The notes: generated from the sequence alone by a model not told the origin. 37,053 bases of DNA from Micavibrio sp. (GCA_030824805.1 JAPJRC010000005.1:1-37053), one strand, 5' to 3'; shown: positions 24,436 to 32,795, counted from the first letter of the stretch. Made by a program: numbers and translations.

Positions 24436-25998
24436 TTAGCGCTTCTCGCTCAAGTATCGGCGTTCCAGATGCTGCAACAAAGGCTGCGCCGATAGTTCCG
24501 CACCCGTAACATTTTGTATCAGCTCCAGGGCACCAACACTGCGGCCCTTGGCATGAATATTGTTCTTGAGCCATGTGTTGATAGGCTTCAGATCCCCATG
24601 CTGCACCATGTCGGACAAATTCGGCATGTCGGAATAGAGCTTTTCATGCAATGTTGCCGCGATAATATGCGAAAGCGTGTTGGTAGGAATAAAACCGAAA
24701 CGACCTGTAAACCAGTCAGGGTTTTGCAGCGGACCTTCGGTTTCAGCGACAGGACCAATGCCGAGATATCTGTGGCTTTCTTCGTTCCAACGTTCCGGCA
24801 GGTCTTTTACATCCAGAGACCCGTTGATGAGGTCGCGTTCAATGCGGTAGCGCATGACGTCATGGAAAACCTTTGTCAATTCGTCGGCTTCATTGCGTCG
24901 CGCGGAAGGGGTGATGACTTTCTTAAGGCGATAAAGATTTTCCGGCTCAAAGGATTTGTTTCTGAACTGGCGGAACACACCCTCGGCTCTTGTCGAGATA
25001 AAGTCAAAGAATTGCGGTGTGCGTCCTATGATCGTTTCATACAGGGTAGACAGTGAATTCATCATCAGAGAGCCAAGGTCTTGTCCCACAGGCTGTGTGG
25101 CCCAATCCTGCGGCAAATTTTGGAGGTAAAGGCCGCGTGCGCCCTGATAGAGCGTGTCTTCCATGGAGTCGAGGAAGTTGTTGGAATCGCCGCAGCGGAC
25201 AAGAATACGCGTGTCTTCGGCGGAACCGCCTGCCATAGGAGAAAGATGTGTGACCTGCAAAGTACCGCGCGTGAAATCGAAACCCATAATTTCAAGAATG
25301 GTCTTATTCAGCCACATCTGGTCGCCGCGGCCGAAGTCGCCGTCGAGCGGTAATGGCGCTGGCAGGCTCTTTTGCTTATCGAGCGCCTGGTCACGGATTT
25401 TGCCGAGTGGCTCCAGCAGGGAATCGTAAAGCGCGTCCATTTGGGTTAGCGATATATCGCTGGCATAACCCAACAAAAGCGCTTTGTACGGCGTTTTTAC
25501 CTCGAATTTCTTTTGTTTCAGTTCACCGATACGGCGATACAGATCGACCACTTGGGTCATGTAAGGCTGGATGTCATTCCAGCTTTGCCCTTGCATGGCG
25601 GCAGAATGGCGTTTGCGGCCCTCGCTGGCGATTTGTACGGAGGCAATGTAAAGATCGGGAGGCAAAGCGGACAAATGCGAATGTATGCGGCGCATTTCTG
25701 CAAGGTTGGCCAGATCCCACGCGTTCCAGTTACTGGTGCCATTGGTGGCGGCTGATTCCACTTGGTCCAGCAGCTTGGTAACGGCCGGGGTGGTGGTTTC
25801 CACGTAAATACGTTTTGTTACGGCCGAGATGTCATGCAGGCGTCTGTTCAACGCCCCTGCTGGCATGGCCGTCATCATGTCCACCGCAAGCATGCCACGT
25901 ATTGAGAAAAGCGTGTTCAGACTGGAGAAGTAATATTTGAGATCATTATACCCTGCCGCAGGTTCGCCTACGGTTTTCAAGTGCGGCTGTTCAGACAT
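24436..25998 (-). CDS. M32 carboxypeptidase-family protein with a lost zinc site (pseudopeptidase)
   Basis: A 520-residue homologue of M32 (Taq) metallocarboxypeptidases over its whole length. Landmarks are VDMMTAMPAGALNRR (about 39-53), ALPPDLYIASVQIASEGRKRH (111-131), a central domain, FGFIPTNTLSHIIAATL and NIHAKGRSVGALELIQNVTG near the end. The metal site is gone: where the family has HEXXH followed by ALYEQ, this protein has Tyr284, Gln285 and Arg288 (DTLYQGARGLYLQNLP), and the third ligand Glu of the HESQS motif is Asn314, exactly 30 residues after position 284, the spacing known from the Pyrococcus enzyme (H269 to E299). So it is probably not a peptidase. It shares a transcript with rlmJ. 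The reading frame is open and full length, so it is not a decaying gene; another role is likely. Confidence 0.85.
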   Translation of the reverse strand: MSEQPHLKTVGEPAAGYNDLKYYFSSLNTLFSIRGMLAVDMMTAMPAGALNRRLHDISAVTKRIYVETTTPAVTKLLDQVESAATNGTSNWNAWDLANLAEMRRIHSHLSALPPDLYIASVQIASEGRKRHSAAMQGQSWNDIQPYMTQVVDLYRRIGELKQKKFEVKTPYKALLLGYASDISLTQMDALYDSLLEPLGKIRDQALDKQKSLPAPLPLDGDFGRGDQMWLNKTILEIMGFDFTRGTLQVTHLSPMAGGSAEDTRILVRCGDSNNFLDSMEDTLYQGARGLYLQNLPQDWATQPVGQDLGSLMMNSLSTLYETIIGRTPQFFDFISTRAEGVFRQFRNKSFEPENLYRLKKVITPSARRNEADELTKVFHDVMRYRIERDLINGSLDVKDLPERWNEESHRYLGIGPVAETEGPLQNPDWFTGRFGFIPTNTLSHIIAATLHEKLYSDMPNLSDMVQHGDLKPINTWLKNNIHAKGRSVGALELIQNVTGAELSAQPLLQHLERRYLSEKR

Positions 25999-26079
25999 GC
26001 TAGACCCCTAATATGACTAAGATAAAATTGTCCAATGATTAAGGTCGCTTATTTGGGTTAAGGATGGTTTAATAGAGCC

Positions 26080-26370
26080 ATGTTTTGGAAAAAGAAAAAC
26101 AAAGCCAAGAATGGCGACAAGGGTGGAAAAGGGCCGGAAAACGCCGGAAAGCCAACACGCGAACAAATTATGGCGCAGGCCAAGGCCAATGCTGCCGCCG
26201 CTCGTGCAGAGATAGGCGACGAGACGCTTGAAAAGATCAAGGAAGCGCTTTTGAAAAAACAGCAATCCGCCATAGAGCAGGCCAAGGCCAAGATCAAGGC
26301 TGCCGATCAGGACAAAGTCCGTGACCACATCCAGTTCATGATCCGCGAAGGCAAGCCGGACAAGAAATAA
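26080..26370 (+). CDS. Small basic helical protein of unknown function
   Basis: A 96-residue, highly charged protein with no signal peptide. The first 30 residues are basic and glycine-rich (MFWKKKNKAKNGDKGGKGPEN), then a long helix of coiled-coil type runs from about residue 28 to the end (IMAQAKANAAAARAEIG, ETLEKIKEALLKKQQSAIEQ, AKAKIKAADQDKVRDHI). The C-terminus is basic. I recall no function for such proteins. It is rightward, divergent from the M32-like gene by 81 bases, and its stop abuts the end of the leftward DUF2474 gene (0 bases apart). Confidence 0.66.
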   Translation: MFWKKKNKAKNGDKGGKGPENAGKPTREQIMAQAKANAAAARAEIGDETLEKIKEALLKKQQSAIEQAKAKIKAADQDKVRDHIQFMIREGKPDKK

Positions 26371-26487
26371 CTACCCGCCGATGTTCATAATGGCGCGAAT
26401 GATCATGCTGATAACGCCCAGCGTGCAGAATCCCGCCAGCCAAAGGCCGATCATCCAAAGCCACTGTTTCTGTTTTTCAGTAACCAT
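26371..26487 (-). CDS. DUF2474-type small subunit of the cytochrome bd oxidase
   Basis: A 38-residue single-pass protein, MVTEKQKQWLWMIGLWLAGF followed by CTLGVISMIIRAIMNIGG. The W-x-x-x-I-G-L-W-x-A-G ... G-V-I-S-M-I-I-R-x-I-M layout matches DUF2474 proteins found after cydAB, which are small helical subunits comparable to CydX and may stabilise the oxidase. The start ATG 26487 (GAGAAG just upstream) overlaps the cydB end by 11 bases, so it is co-translated. The open frame continues upstream of the ATG but those codons belong to cydB in another frame. It is below the usual length cutoff and easily missed. Confidence 0.84.
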   Translation of the reverse strand: MVTEKQKQWLWMIGLWLAGFCTLGVISMIIRAIMNIGG

Positions 26488-27508
26488 GCTTCTCGTCCGT
26501 TTTACCGCGGAAAATATAGTAACACCAGCCAGTGTAGGCCAGAATGACAGGCAGCATGATGACAACACCGAGCAACATAAGCGACAGGGATTCCGGCGCT
26601 GCAGCAGCCTGCCAGAGTGTAACATCGTAGGGGACAATGTTTGGCCACAGGCTGACGGCAAGGCCGATATAGCCCATCAAGAATATGCCTAGCGTGAGCA
26701 GGAAAGGGATCATGTCACGCTTGCTGGAATCGTGCTTCCACGAAAGTCCACGCCAGAGAAAAACGAACAGCACGCCTGTGAGTGCGGGAATGGGTACAAG
26801 AAAAAACATGCTGTTTCCGCCAAACCAGCGTTCTTCTATTTTTACGCCCAGAAACGGCACCCAAATGCTAACAAGCGCCATAAAGCCGAGGACATAAATG
26901 AACACATATCGTGCGCATTTGCGCGCCCAGACCTGCAATTCGCCTTCACCTTTCATATACATCCAGGTTGCACCCAAAAGCGCGTAGCCGGCTAGAACTC
27001 CAAAGCCGGTCATAATGGAGAATCCGCTCAGCCAGTCGAACGGGCCGCCCGCGAAGGCACGATTTTCAACTTCTATGCCTTGCACGATGCCACCAAGAAT
27101 AACGCCCTGCAGGAAAGCCGCACCGAGCGAGCCGAAATGGAACGCATAGTCCCACAATTTTTTCGAAGTATCTGCCTTGAAGCGGAATTCGAACGCCACG
27201 CCGCGGAAAATCAGGCATATCAGCATCAGGATTACAGGGACATAAAGTGCGGGCATGACAATGGAATAGGCCATAGGGAAGGCCGCAAACAATCCGCCGC
27301 CGCCAAGCACAAGCCATGTCTCGTTACCGTCCCAGAAGGGCGCGATGGAATTCATCATCCGGTCGCGGCATTTATCGTCTGGCGCGAAAGGGAAGAGGAT
27401 ACCCACGCCAAGATCAAAACCGTCCAGCAAAACATAGAGCAGAACGCCGGTGGCAATAATAGCGCCCCATATCAGGGGAAGATCTATGTATTCAGCAAAG
27501 GAAAACAT
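26477..27508 (-). CDS. cydB: Cytochrome bd ubiquinol oxidase subunit II
   Basis: A 343-residue inner-membrane subunit with about eight to nine helices. It pairs with CydA to hold the b558, b595 and d hemes and lets the oxidase reduce oxygen with ubiquinol. Family stretches are IWGAIIATGVLLYVLLDGFD and LGVGILFPFAPDD near the N-terminus, SIAPFWDGNETWLVLGGGGL, and WMYMKGEGELQVWARKCARY. The ATG at 27508 overlaps the cydA stop (TAATG), and the 3' end overlaps the DUF2474 gene, so all three are coupled. Length is slightly short of the E. coli 379, as in cyanide-insensitive oxidases. Confidence 0.95.
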   Translation of the reverse strand: MFSFAEYIDLPLIWGAIIATGVLLYVLLDGFDLGVGILFPFAPDDKCRDRMMNSIAPFWDGNETWLVLGGGGLFAAFPMAYSIVMPALYVPVILMLICLIFRGVAFEFRFKADTSKKLWDYAFHFGSLGAAFLQGVILGGIVQGIEVENRAFAGGPFDWLSGFSIMTGFGVLAGYALLGATWMYMKGEGELQVWARKCARYVFIYVLGFMALVSIWVPFLGVKIEERWFGGNSMFFLVPIPALTGVLFVFLWRGLSWKHDSSKRDMIPFLLTLGIFLMGYIGLAVSLWPNIVPYDVTLWQAAAAPESLSLMLLGVVIMLPVILAYTGWCYYIFRGKTDEKHGY

Positions 27509-28911
27509 TATTGGGATCCTTTCTCGTCGCCAGCAATGGCGGGGTTTTCAACACCGTGCGATCCGTAGGTCTCGCGTTTGTCGTTCTTGTCGGCCAGTTT
27601 CTCAGGGCCTTTTGCAATAAGTTTCATGATGTAATACGAGCCCATGCCGAATATGAAGATGTAGGCGATGATGAATATCAACAAAGACAGGGCGATATAT
27701 TCAGGGAGTACCGGCGATACACTGTGCCGGGTGCGCAAAACCCCGTAAACGGTCCAGGGTTGGCGCCCCACTTCGGTGACAAACCATCCTGCCAGCACCG
27801 CTATAAAGCCGGATGGTATCATCGCGGCCGTCCAGCCATGGAACCAGCGTGCCGTGTAAAGTTTTTTCATGGCGAACAGAACGACGCCTGCAAAACCTGT
27901 CAGCATCATCAATATGCCGATTCCAACCATTATGCGGAAAGACCAGAAGACAATCGCCACGGGGGGCCGGTCTTCCTTGGCCCATTCTTTCAAACCTTTT
28001 AATTCGCCCTCTTTCTTGTGGGTGAGGATGAGGCTCGCACCGTTCGGAATTTCTACCTTGTATTTTGTGGTTTCGGTCTCTTGATCCGGCCAGCCGAACA
28101 GCAATAGCGGTACATTACCAGATGTTTCCCAGTGCCCTTCCATAGCGGCAACTTTCGCAGGTTGGTGTTCCAGAGTGTTCAGGCCATGCAGGTCCCCGAT
28201 AAAAATCTGCAGCGGCGCAAAGACTGCAGCAAAAAACACTGCCATAGTGATCATTACCTTGGCATGCTCAACATGTTTTCTCAGGAAAAGATAGAGACCG
28301 CCAATCCCGCCTACGACAAAGCATGTTGTCAGATACGCCGCTGTCAGCATGTGTGTGAGGCGGTAGGGGAAAGAAGGGTTGAAGACGATTTCAAGCCAGT
28401 CAACAGGGTGCATGATGCCCAGTTCGTCTATGCGGTGTCCTTGCGGGGTTTGCATCCAACTGTTGGCGGAGAGAATCCAGAAAGCCGAAATGCATGTACC
28501 TATCGCAACGCAAAGCGTGGAGAAAAAATGCATGCGGTCCGATACACGGTTCCAGCCGAACAGCATGATGCCGAGAAACGAAGATTCCAGAAAAAATGCG
28601 GTCAGGACCTCATAGGCAAGCAACGGCCCCATGACGTTACCCGTTCTATCGGAAAAGACAGACCAATTGGTACCAAACTGGTATGACATGACAACGCCGG
28701 ATACCACACCCATGCCAAAGCATACGGCAAAGATTTTGACCCAGAATTTATAAACTTCCTTGTATACCGGCCTGCGTGTTTTCAGCCAAAGCCCCTCGAC
28801 AACGGCCAGCCAGCTGGCAAGACCGATCGTAAAGGCCGGAAAAATGATGTGGAATGATACCGTGAAGGCAAATTGGATGCGGGCGAGAAGTATCGGGTCG
28901 AGGTCTGGCAT
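27508..28911 (-). CDS. cydA: Cytochrome bd ubiquinol oxidase subunit I (CioA-like)
   Basis: A 467-residue membrane subunit. The N-terminus is MPDLDPILLARIQFAFTVSF, with His21 as the heme b595 axial residue, EVLTAFFLESSFLGIM with the two conserved glutamates, RLTHML with the heme b558 histidine, FWSFRIMVGIG with the heme methionine, and EVGRQPWTVYGVLRT. The quinol-binding Q-loop is short, unlike the 522-residue E. coli CydA, which suggests the cyanide-insensitive (CIO) class. ATG 28911 has AGGAGA about seven bases upstream; the frame extends to 28953 without conserved sequence. It heads the leftward cydA-cydB-DUF2474 unit. No cydDC genes are near. Confidence 0.94.
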   Translation of the reverse strand: MPDLDPILLARIQFAFTVSFHIIFPAFTIGLASWLAVVEGLWLKTRRPVYKEVYKFWVKIFAVCFGMGVVSGVVMSYQFGTNWSVFSDRTGNVMGPLLAYEVLTAFFLESSFLGIMLFGWNRVSDRMHFFSTLCVAIGTCISAFWILSANSWMQTPQGHRIDELGIMHPVDWLEIVFNPSFPYRLTHMLTAAYLTTCFVVGGIGGLYLFLRKHVEHAKVMITMAVFFAAVFAPLQIFIGDLHGLNTLEHQPAKVAAMEGHWETSGNVPLLLFGWPDQETETTKYKVEIPNGASLILTHKKEGELKGLKEWAKEDRPPVAIVFWSFRIMVGIGILMMLTGFAGVVLFAMKKLYTARWFHGWTAAMIPSGFIAVLAGWFVTEVGRQPWTVYGVLRTRHSVSPVLPEYIALSLLIFIIAYIFIFGMGSYYIMKLIAKGPEKLADKNDKRETYGSHGVENPAIAGDEKGSQ

Positions 28912-29002
28912 TTGACGATCTCCTGTTCTTGAAAAATGCATCGTCAGCAACAACTGATATGCCCATCAAAAACCAAATTCAACATGAATTTTTTATGGCA
29001 AT

Positions 29003-29044
29003 AGGAGTGATTTGGTCCTGTAAAATCAGTACTAAATCACTCCT
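29003..29044. repeat. Perfect 11-bp inverted repeat with a 20-base spacer
   Basis: AGGAGTGATTT (29003-29013) and AAATCACTCCT (29034-29044) are exactly complementary, with two further pairs and a wobble inside. The repeat lies in the divergent cydA/acyl-CoA dehydrogenase gap. No T-run follows on either strand, so it is not a terminator. It could be a regulator operator or a structured RNA leader for cydA. Confidence 0.55.
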
Positions 29045-29190
29045 GTCGCGTAGTCCGCGGAATCATTGGCATTGGCCACCTGACACAAAAATAACGTTAA
29101 AATTTTTTTAGAAGAACCAATGACGCGGATGCAGCAATCGGGACCGTTTTAGGTTATGGCAATTAAATTTTTAATAGCCGTTAACCTGTT

Positions 29191-29220
29191 TTGACTTACA
29201 CTGGAAAAAGAACATCTTAT
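29191..29220 (+). promoter_or_regulatory. Sigma70-type promoter for the acyl-CoA dehydrogenase gene
   Basis: TTGACT (29191-29196, five of six matches) and TCTTAT (29215-29220, four of six) are spaced by 18 bases. A transcript starting near 29227 would have a leader of about 24 bases before ATG 29251, including the GGAG site. Confidence 0.5.
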
Positions 29221-29250
29221 TCCGATCAAACCAGCCGCGGAGACCCTTAC

Positions 29251-31035
29251 ATGCCTGTTTATCAAGCCCCTCTCGAAAATATGAAATTCGTGCTGCACGA
29301 TGTGCTCGGCGCCGAAAGCCTTTCATCTTTACCGGGGTATGAGGATGCAACGCCCGATCTTATCGATTCGGTGCTCGAGGAAGCCGCAAAAATGTGTGAA
29401 GAGGTTCTCTTCCCGATCAACCAGAGCGGCGACAAGGAAGGTTGCACCTGGGAAAACGGGAAGGTGCGCACCCCTACCGGTTTTAAAGAAGCATATGATG
29501 CTTTCTCGCAGGCGGGATGGTGTGGCGCTGTCAGTGATCCTAAATATGGCGGCATGGGCCTTCCCGTGACGGTAGGCTTTGCGATTCAGGAAATGATTTG
29601 TTCGGCGAACATGTCATTCGGGATGTATCCGGGCCTTTCCGAAGGCGCCTACAATGCGCTCTACCTGCACGGCACCGATGAGCAAAAAGACACGTATCTG
29701 CCGAAACTCGTTACAGGCGAATGGTCCGGCACGATGTGTCTGACCGAGCCACATTGCGGCACCGATCTTGGTTTGATAAGAACGAAGGCAATCCCTAACG
29801 GCGATGGTTCGTACAACATTACGGGCACGAAGATTTTCATCTCAGCCGGAGAGCATGACCTGACCGGTAACATTATTCACCTCGTTCTGGCAAAGCTTCC
29901 CGATGCGCCGGAAGGCGTGAAGGGTATTTCCCTCTTTGTCGTGCCGAAATACCTGCCCGACACTATGGGTGTTAACGCCGTTACATGCGGCTCCATCGAA
30001 CACAAAATGGGTATTAAAGGCTCTGCCACTTGCGTCATAAATTTCGAAGATTCCAAAGGCTGGTTGGTCGGGGAAGCGCACAAAGGCCTCCGTGCGATGT
30101 TCACCATGATGAACACCGCTCGCCTTGGTGTCGGCATGCAGGGGCTGGGTCTTGCGGAAGTTTCGTATCAAAACGGGCTGGCATATGCCAAGGATCGTTT
30201 GCAGATGCGCGCTCTGGACGGCGCTAAGTATCCGGAGAAACCGGCCGACCCGATCATAGTGCATCCGGATGTGCGCCGCATGCTTCTGATTTCAAAGGCT
30301 GTCACCGAAGGTTGCCGCGCCATGTCTTTCTGGGTCGGTATGGCGCTTGATAAAAGCGAAAAGCACCCTGATCCGCATGTGCGCGAAGAAGCCGAAGATC
30401 TTGTCGCTCTTATGACGCCGATCATCAAGGCATACCAGACCGACATGGGTTTTGAAATCGCCAACCACGCTATCCAGATACATGGCGGGCATGGATACAT
30501 ATGGGAGTATGGCGTAGAACAATATGCCCGCGACGCCCGTATTGCACAAATATATGAAGGCACCAACGGGGTGCAGGCGTTAGACCTTGTGGGACGTAAA
30601 ATGGGGGTCGGTTTCGGCCGTCTGCTGCGCCGCTTCTTTCACCCGGTAAGTGATTTTATAGAACAAAATCAAATGGATGAATCAATCCAAGAATTTGTCT
30701 TCCCGCTGGCAAAAGCTTTTGCTAAATTACAGCAATCGACGGCCATGATTGCCCAGAAGGGTCTAAAAGACCCTAATGAAGCGGGAGCCGCATCCTCTGA
30801 CTACCTACGCCAGTTCGCGCTTGTAGCCTTAGGATATATGTGGGCCCGTATGGCTAAAGTTGCCGCCGAAAAATTGAAGACGGACACCGACTCCGGAAAG
30901 AAAGAGTTTTACGAGTCAAAGATACTGACCGCACGGTTCTTCTTTGAACGCATGCTCCCCGAAGCCGACGCCCGCCAGAAAATGGTGCTGTCAGGTGCGA
31001 AAAGCCTGATGGAAATGCAAGAAACGGCGTTTTAA
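29251..31035 (+). CDS. Acyl-CoA dehydrogenase
   Basis: A 594-residue FAD-dependent acyl-CoA dehydrogenase of the long form with an extra C-terminal domain (DmdC-like or FadE-like group). The middle is canonical: MCLTEPHCGTDLGLIRTKA (162-180) is the FAD/substrate stretch, HKMGIKGSATC (251-261), and the catalytic base Glu436 in IYEGTNGVQ. It introduces the first double bond of beta-oxidation. The exact substrate (fatty acyl or another acyl-CoA) cannot be told from the sequence. ATG 29251 has GGAG eight bases upstream; the frame starts upstream at 29191 but there it overlaps the promoter. It is followed 14 bases later by an orphan gene and then by panC, a likely unit. Confidence 0.93.
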   Translation: MPVYQAPLENMKFVLHDVLGAESLSSLPGYEDATPDLIDSVLEEAAKMCEEVLFPINQSGDKEGCTWENGKVRTPTGFKEAYDAFSQAGWCGAVSDPKYGGMGLPVTVGFAIQEMICSANMSFGMYPGLSEGAYNALYLHGTDEQKDTYLPKLVTGEWSGTMCLTEPHCGTDLGLIRTKAIPNGDGSYNITGTKIFISAGEHDLTGNIIHLVLAKLPDAPEGVKGISLFVVPKYLPDTMGVNAVTCGSIEHKMGIKGSATCVINFEDSKGWLVGEAHKGLRAMFTMMNTARLGVGMQGLGLAEVSYQNGLAYAKDRLQMRALDGAKYPEKPADPIIVHPDVRRMLLISKAVTEGCRAMSFWVGMALDKSEKHPDPHVREEAEDLVALMTPIIKAYQTDMGFEIANHAIQIHGGHGYIWEYGVEQYARDARIAQIYEGTNGVQALDLVGRKMGVGFGRLLRRFFHPVSDFIEQNQMDESIQEFVFPLAKAFAKLQQSTAMIAQKGLKDPNEAGAASSDYLRQFALVALGYMWARMAKVAAEKLKTDTDSGKKEFYESKILTARFFFERMLPEADARQKMVLSGAKSLMEMQETAF

Positions 31036-31049
31036 GAAAAAGAAAAACA

Positions 31050-31574
31050 ATGGGCCAGAGTTATCCGATTAACGGCGGGACGACCTCCTGTCGCCGAAAG
31101 TCAACTTTAGAAGAGTACAAACAGCGCAAAGGCATTACGGATGATCTTCATCCGGCAGAGAAAATAGAAAAGCTTCATTTGCTTTTCAAAGCACTGGCGG
31201 CCAGCACGCATGCAATTTCAGACAATCTTCAACCTGGCGAACTGCAACGCCGTCTTGCAGACCCTAAAGTCAGCATTAGTGAAGAAAACATGGAAGAGCT
31301 TCTGGATGAGAATATTCATGCCGTAGAATTGCTCCGTGATTGTGTACGCGAAATAGCACATTGTCGTCCACTGCATGTAAAAGGCACCGTGACGGTATTC
31401 ACTGCCTGCAACAAAACCTATCATGACGAAGCCAAGCGCCTCGAGACCGGGATAAAAGAACTGGGCGATTTGCTGCATTCGAAAAAAAGCCAATTTCCAC
31501 GCCCCGCCGTGGCTTGCTTGGCCATGCAACTGGCCTCATTCCTGCTTGTCTTTGAAGAGCTGTTAGCGGCATAA
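31050..31574 (+). CDS. Hypothetical helical protein
   Basis: A 174-residue soluble protein of unknown family. It has no signal peptide and is probably all-helical, with amphipathic stretches such as AEKIEKLHLLFKALAASTHA and ENMEELLDENIHAVELLRDC and a hydrophobic C-terminal helix (ACLAMQLASFLLVFEELLA). The N-terminal ten residues and a CRRK stretch are basic. The start ATG 31050 is preceded only by an A-rich stretch, so it is tentative; an alternative start lies further in. It sits between the acyl-CoA dehydrogenase (14 bases) and panC (8 bases), which suggests co-transcription, but the function is not apparent. Confidence 0.6.
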   Translation: MGQSYPINGGTTSCRRKSTLEEYKQRKGITDDLHPAEKIEKLHLLFKALAASTHAISDNLQPGELQRRLADPKVSISEENMEELLDENIHAVELLRDCVREIAHCRPLHVKGTVTVFTACNKTYHDEAKRLETGIKELGDLLHSKKSQFPRPAVACLAMQLASFLLVFEELLAA

Positions 31575-31582
31575 TCGCTCGC

Positions 31583-32425
31583 ATGAGAACACTGGACAGC
31601 ATCGCCGCATTGCGCGCTTTCGTGGCGGATCAACGCAAGGCAGGCCGGACAATTGCGTTTGTGCCCACGATGGGGGCGCTTCATGACGGGCATATCGAAC
31701 TTGTGCGCCAGGGGCTTGCCAAAGCCGACATATGTATTCCCTATATTTTTGTGAACCCAAAGCAGTTCGCGCCGACCGAAGATTTTGGCTCTTACCCGCG
31801 CACTGTTGAGGCCGATCTTGAAAGACTGCGTGCAGCCAATGCCAGCGCGGTTTATCTGCCCCAACCGGAAGAAATATATCCGGCGAGTTTTGCAACGACT
31901 ATCACTGTAAACGGTGTATCCGCGCCGCTGGAAGGGGAGTTCCGTCCGCATTTCTTTTCAGGTGTTGCAACGGTTGTCGCCAAAATGCTGTTGCAATGTA
32001 TGCCCGACATCGCATTGTTCGGTGAAAAGGATTACCAGCAATTGCAGGTAATCAAACATATGACGGCAGATCTGAATATACCTGTACAGATTATAGGTGT
32101 GCCTACGGTGCGTGATCAGAACGGCTTGGCGTTGTCTTCCCGTAACGCCTATTTGAATGAGGATCAGTACAAGATTGCAATCCAGCTCAATAAAATTATG
32201 AAGGATATGGGTGCGGCTATAGCAGCCGGCCAAAGTGTAAACGCTGCCGAAGACAATGCGCGCGAGGCGCTGCTACGCGCTGGCTTTGAAAAGGTCGATT
32301 ATGTCACGGCCCGCAATGCCGATACGCTTGAACAGCCCGACAATGGCGATAGAAATCTGCGTCTTCTTGCGGCCGCATGGCTGGGACGTGCAAGATTGAT
32401 CGACAATATGGGGCTTTACCCGTAA
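31583..32425 (+). CDS. panC: Pantothenate synthetase
   Basis: A 280-residue enzyme that condenses pantoate and beta-alanine with ATP to form pantothenate, the coenzyme A precursor. The HIGH-like motif is PTMGALHDGHIELV, and the pantoate and ATP sites show FVNPKQFAPTEDFGSYPRT, EGEFRPHFFSGVATVV, LFGEKDYQQLQVI and the KMSKS-like region LALSSRNAYL. Length is normal. It begins eight bases after the orphan gene. Its presence here, between fatty-acid genes, fits coenzyme A supply for beta-oxidation, although panB and panD are not near. Confidence 0.96.
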   Translation: MRTLDSIAALRAFVADQRKAGRTIAFVPTMGALHDGHIELVRQGLAKADICIPYIFVNPKQFAPTEDFGSYPRTVEADLERLRAANASAVYLPQPEEIYPASFATTITVNGVSAPLEGEFRPHFFSGVATVVAKMLLQCMPDIALFGEKDYQQLQVIKHMTADLNIPVQIIGVPTVRDQNGLALSSRNAYLNEDQYKIAIQLNKIMKDMGAAIAAGQSVNAAEDNAREALLRAGFEKVDYVTARNADTLEQPDNGDRNLRLLAAAWLGRARLIDNMGLYP

Positions 32426-32447
32426 ACTTTACAAACAGGAGATTGAT

Positions 32448-32741
32448 ATGGCCCTCGAAGATATTGCAGAAAAACTCAAAACCCGCATGGTGGGATTTAA
32501 CCATACCGCAAAATTTGATTTCGACGATGAAGGTATTCTGTTCGTTGATGCCACACAGAATCCGGTGGTTGTTTCCAACAATGACGACGAAGCCGAAGTA
32601 ACTCTTAGAACTTCAATTGAGACATTCGAGAAAATCCTGTCCGGCAACCAGGACCCGAACATTGCTTTTATGATGGGTAAACTTAAAGTCAGCGGCTCCA
32701 TGGGGCTCGCGCTTAAACTCAACGGAATGCTCGAAGAATGA
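32448..32741 (+). CDS. SCP2 sterol-binding-domain protein
   Basis: A 97-residue single-domain SCP2 protein. Family landmarks are the start helix DIAEKLKTRMVG, the beta stretch AKFDFDDEGILFVDA, the helix-turn stretch IETFEKILSGNQDPNIAFMM and the C-terminal GKLKVSGSMGLALKL. SCP2 domains carry lipids or fatty acyl chains in a hydrophobic tunnel and often accompany beta-oxidation enzymes. It is 22 bases after panC, with AGGAG before the ATG, and a strong terminator follows. It probably ends the acyl-CoA dehydrogenase-panC unit. Confidence 0.93.
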   Translation: MALEDIAEKLKTRMVGFNHTAKFDFDDEGILFVDATQNPVVVSNNDDEAEVTLRTSIETFEKILSGNQDPNIAFMMGKLKVSGSMGLALKLNGMLEE

Positions 32742-32748
32742 AGATAAA

Positions 32749-32774
32749 AAAATCCCCGCCTAAGCGGGGATTTT
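32749..32774. terminator. Bidirectional terminator between the SCP2 and FadL-type genes
   Basis: AAAATCCCCGC (32749-32759) pairs perfectly with GCGGGGATTTT (32764-32774) over 11 bases with a four-base loop. T-runs on both strands let it end the SCP2 gene (rightward) and the FadL-type gene (leftward), whose ends face each other. Confidence 0.9.
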
Positions 32775-32795
32775 CTTTTGGGCAATGCCCCGTGA

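Larger units (their letters stand above)
28912..29250. promoter_or_regulatory. Divergent control region between cydA and the acyl-CoA dehydrogenase
   Basis: A 339-base gap without a gene. It contains the 42-base inverted repeat at 29003-29044, the promoter at 29191-29220 for the rightward gene, and a smaller palindrome TGAT-N6-ATCA at 28955-28968. The region must also contain a cydA promoter; no element is convincing. It is AT-rich in its middle and the most regulatory-looking gap in the window. Confidence 0.45.

Noticed and set aside
28955..28968. A TGAT-N6-ATCA palindrome upstream of cydA, considered as an FNR box
   Set aside because: FNR sites are TTGAT-N4-ATCAA; here the spacer is two bases too long and the outer bases do not match on both sides.
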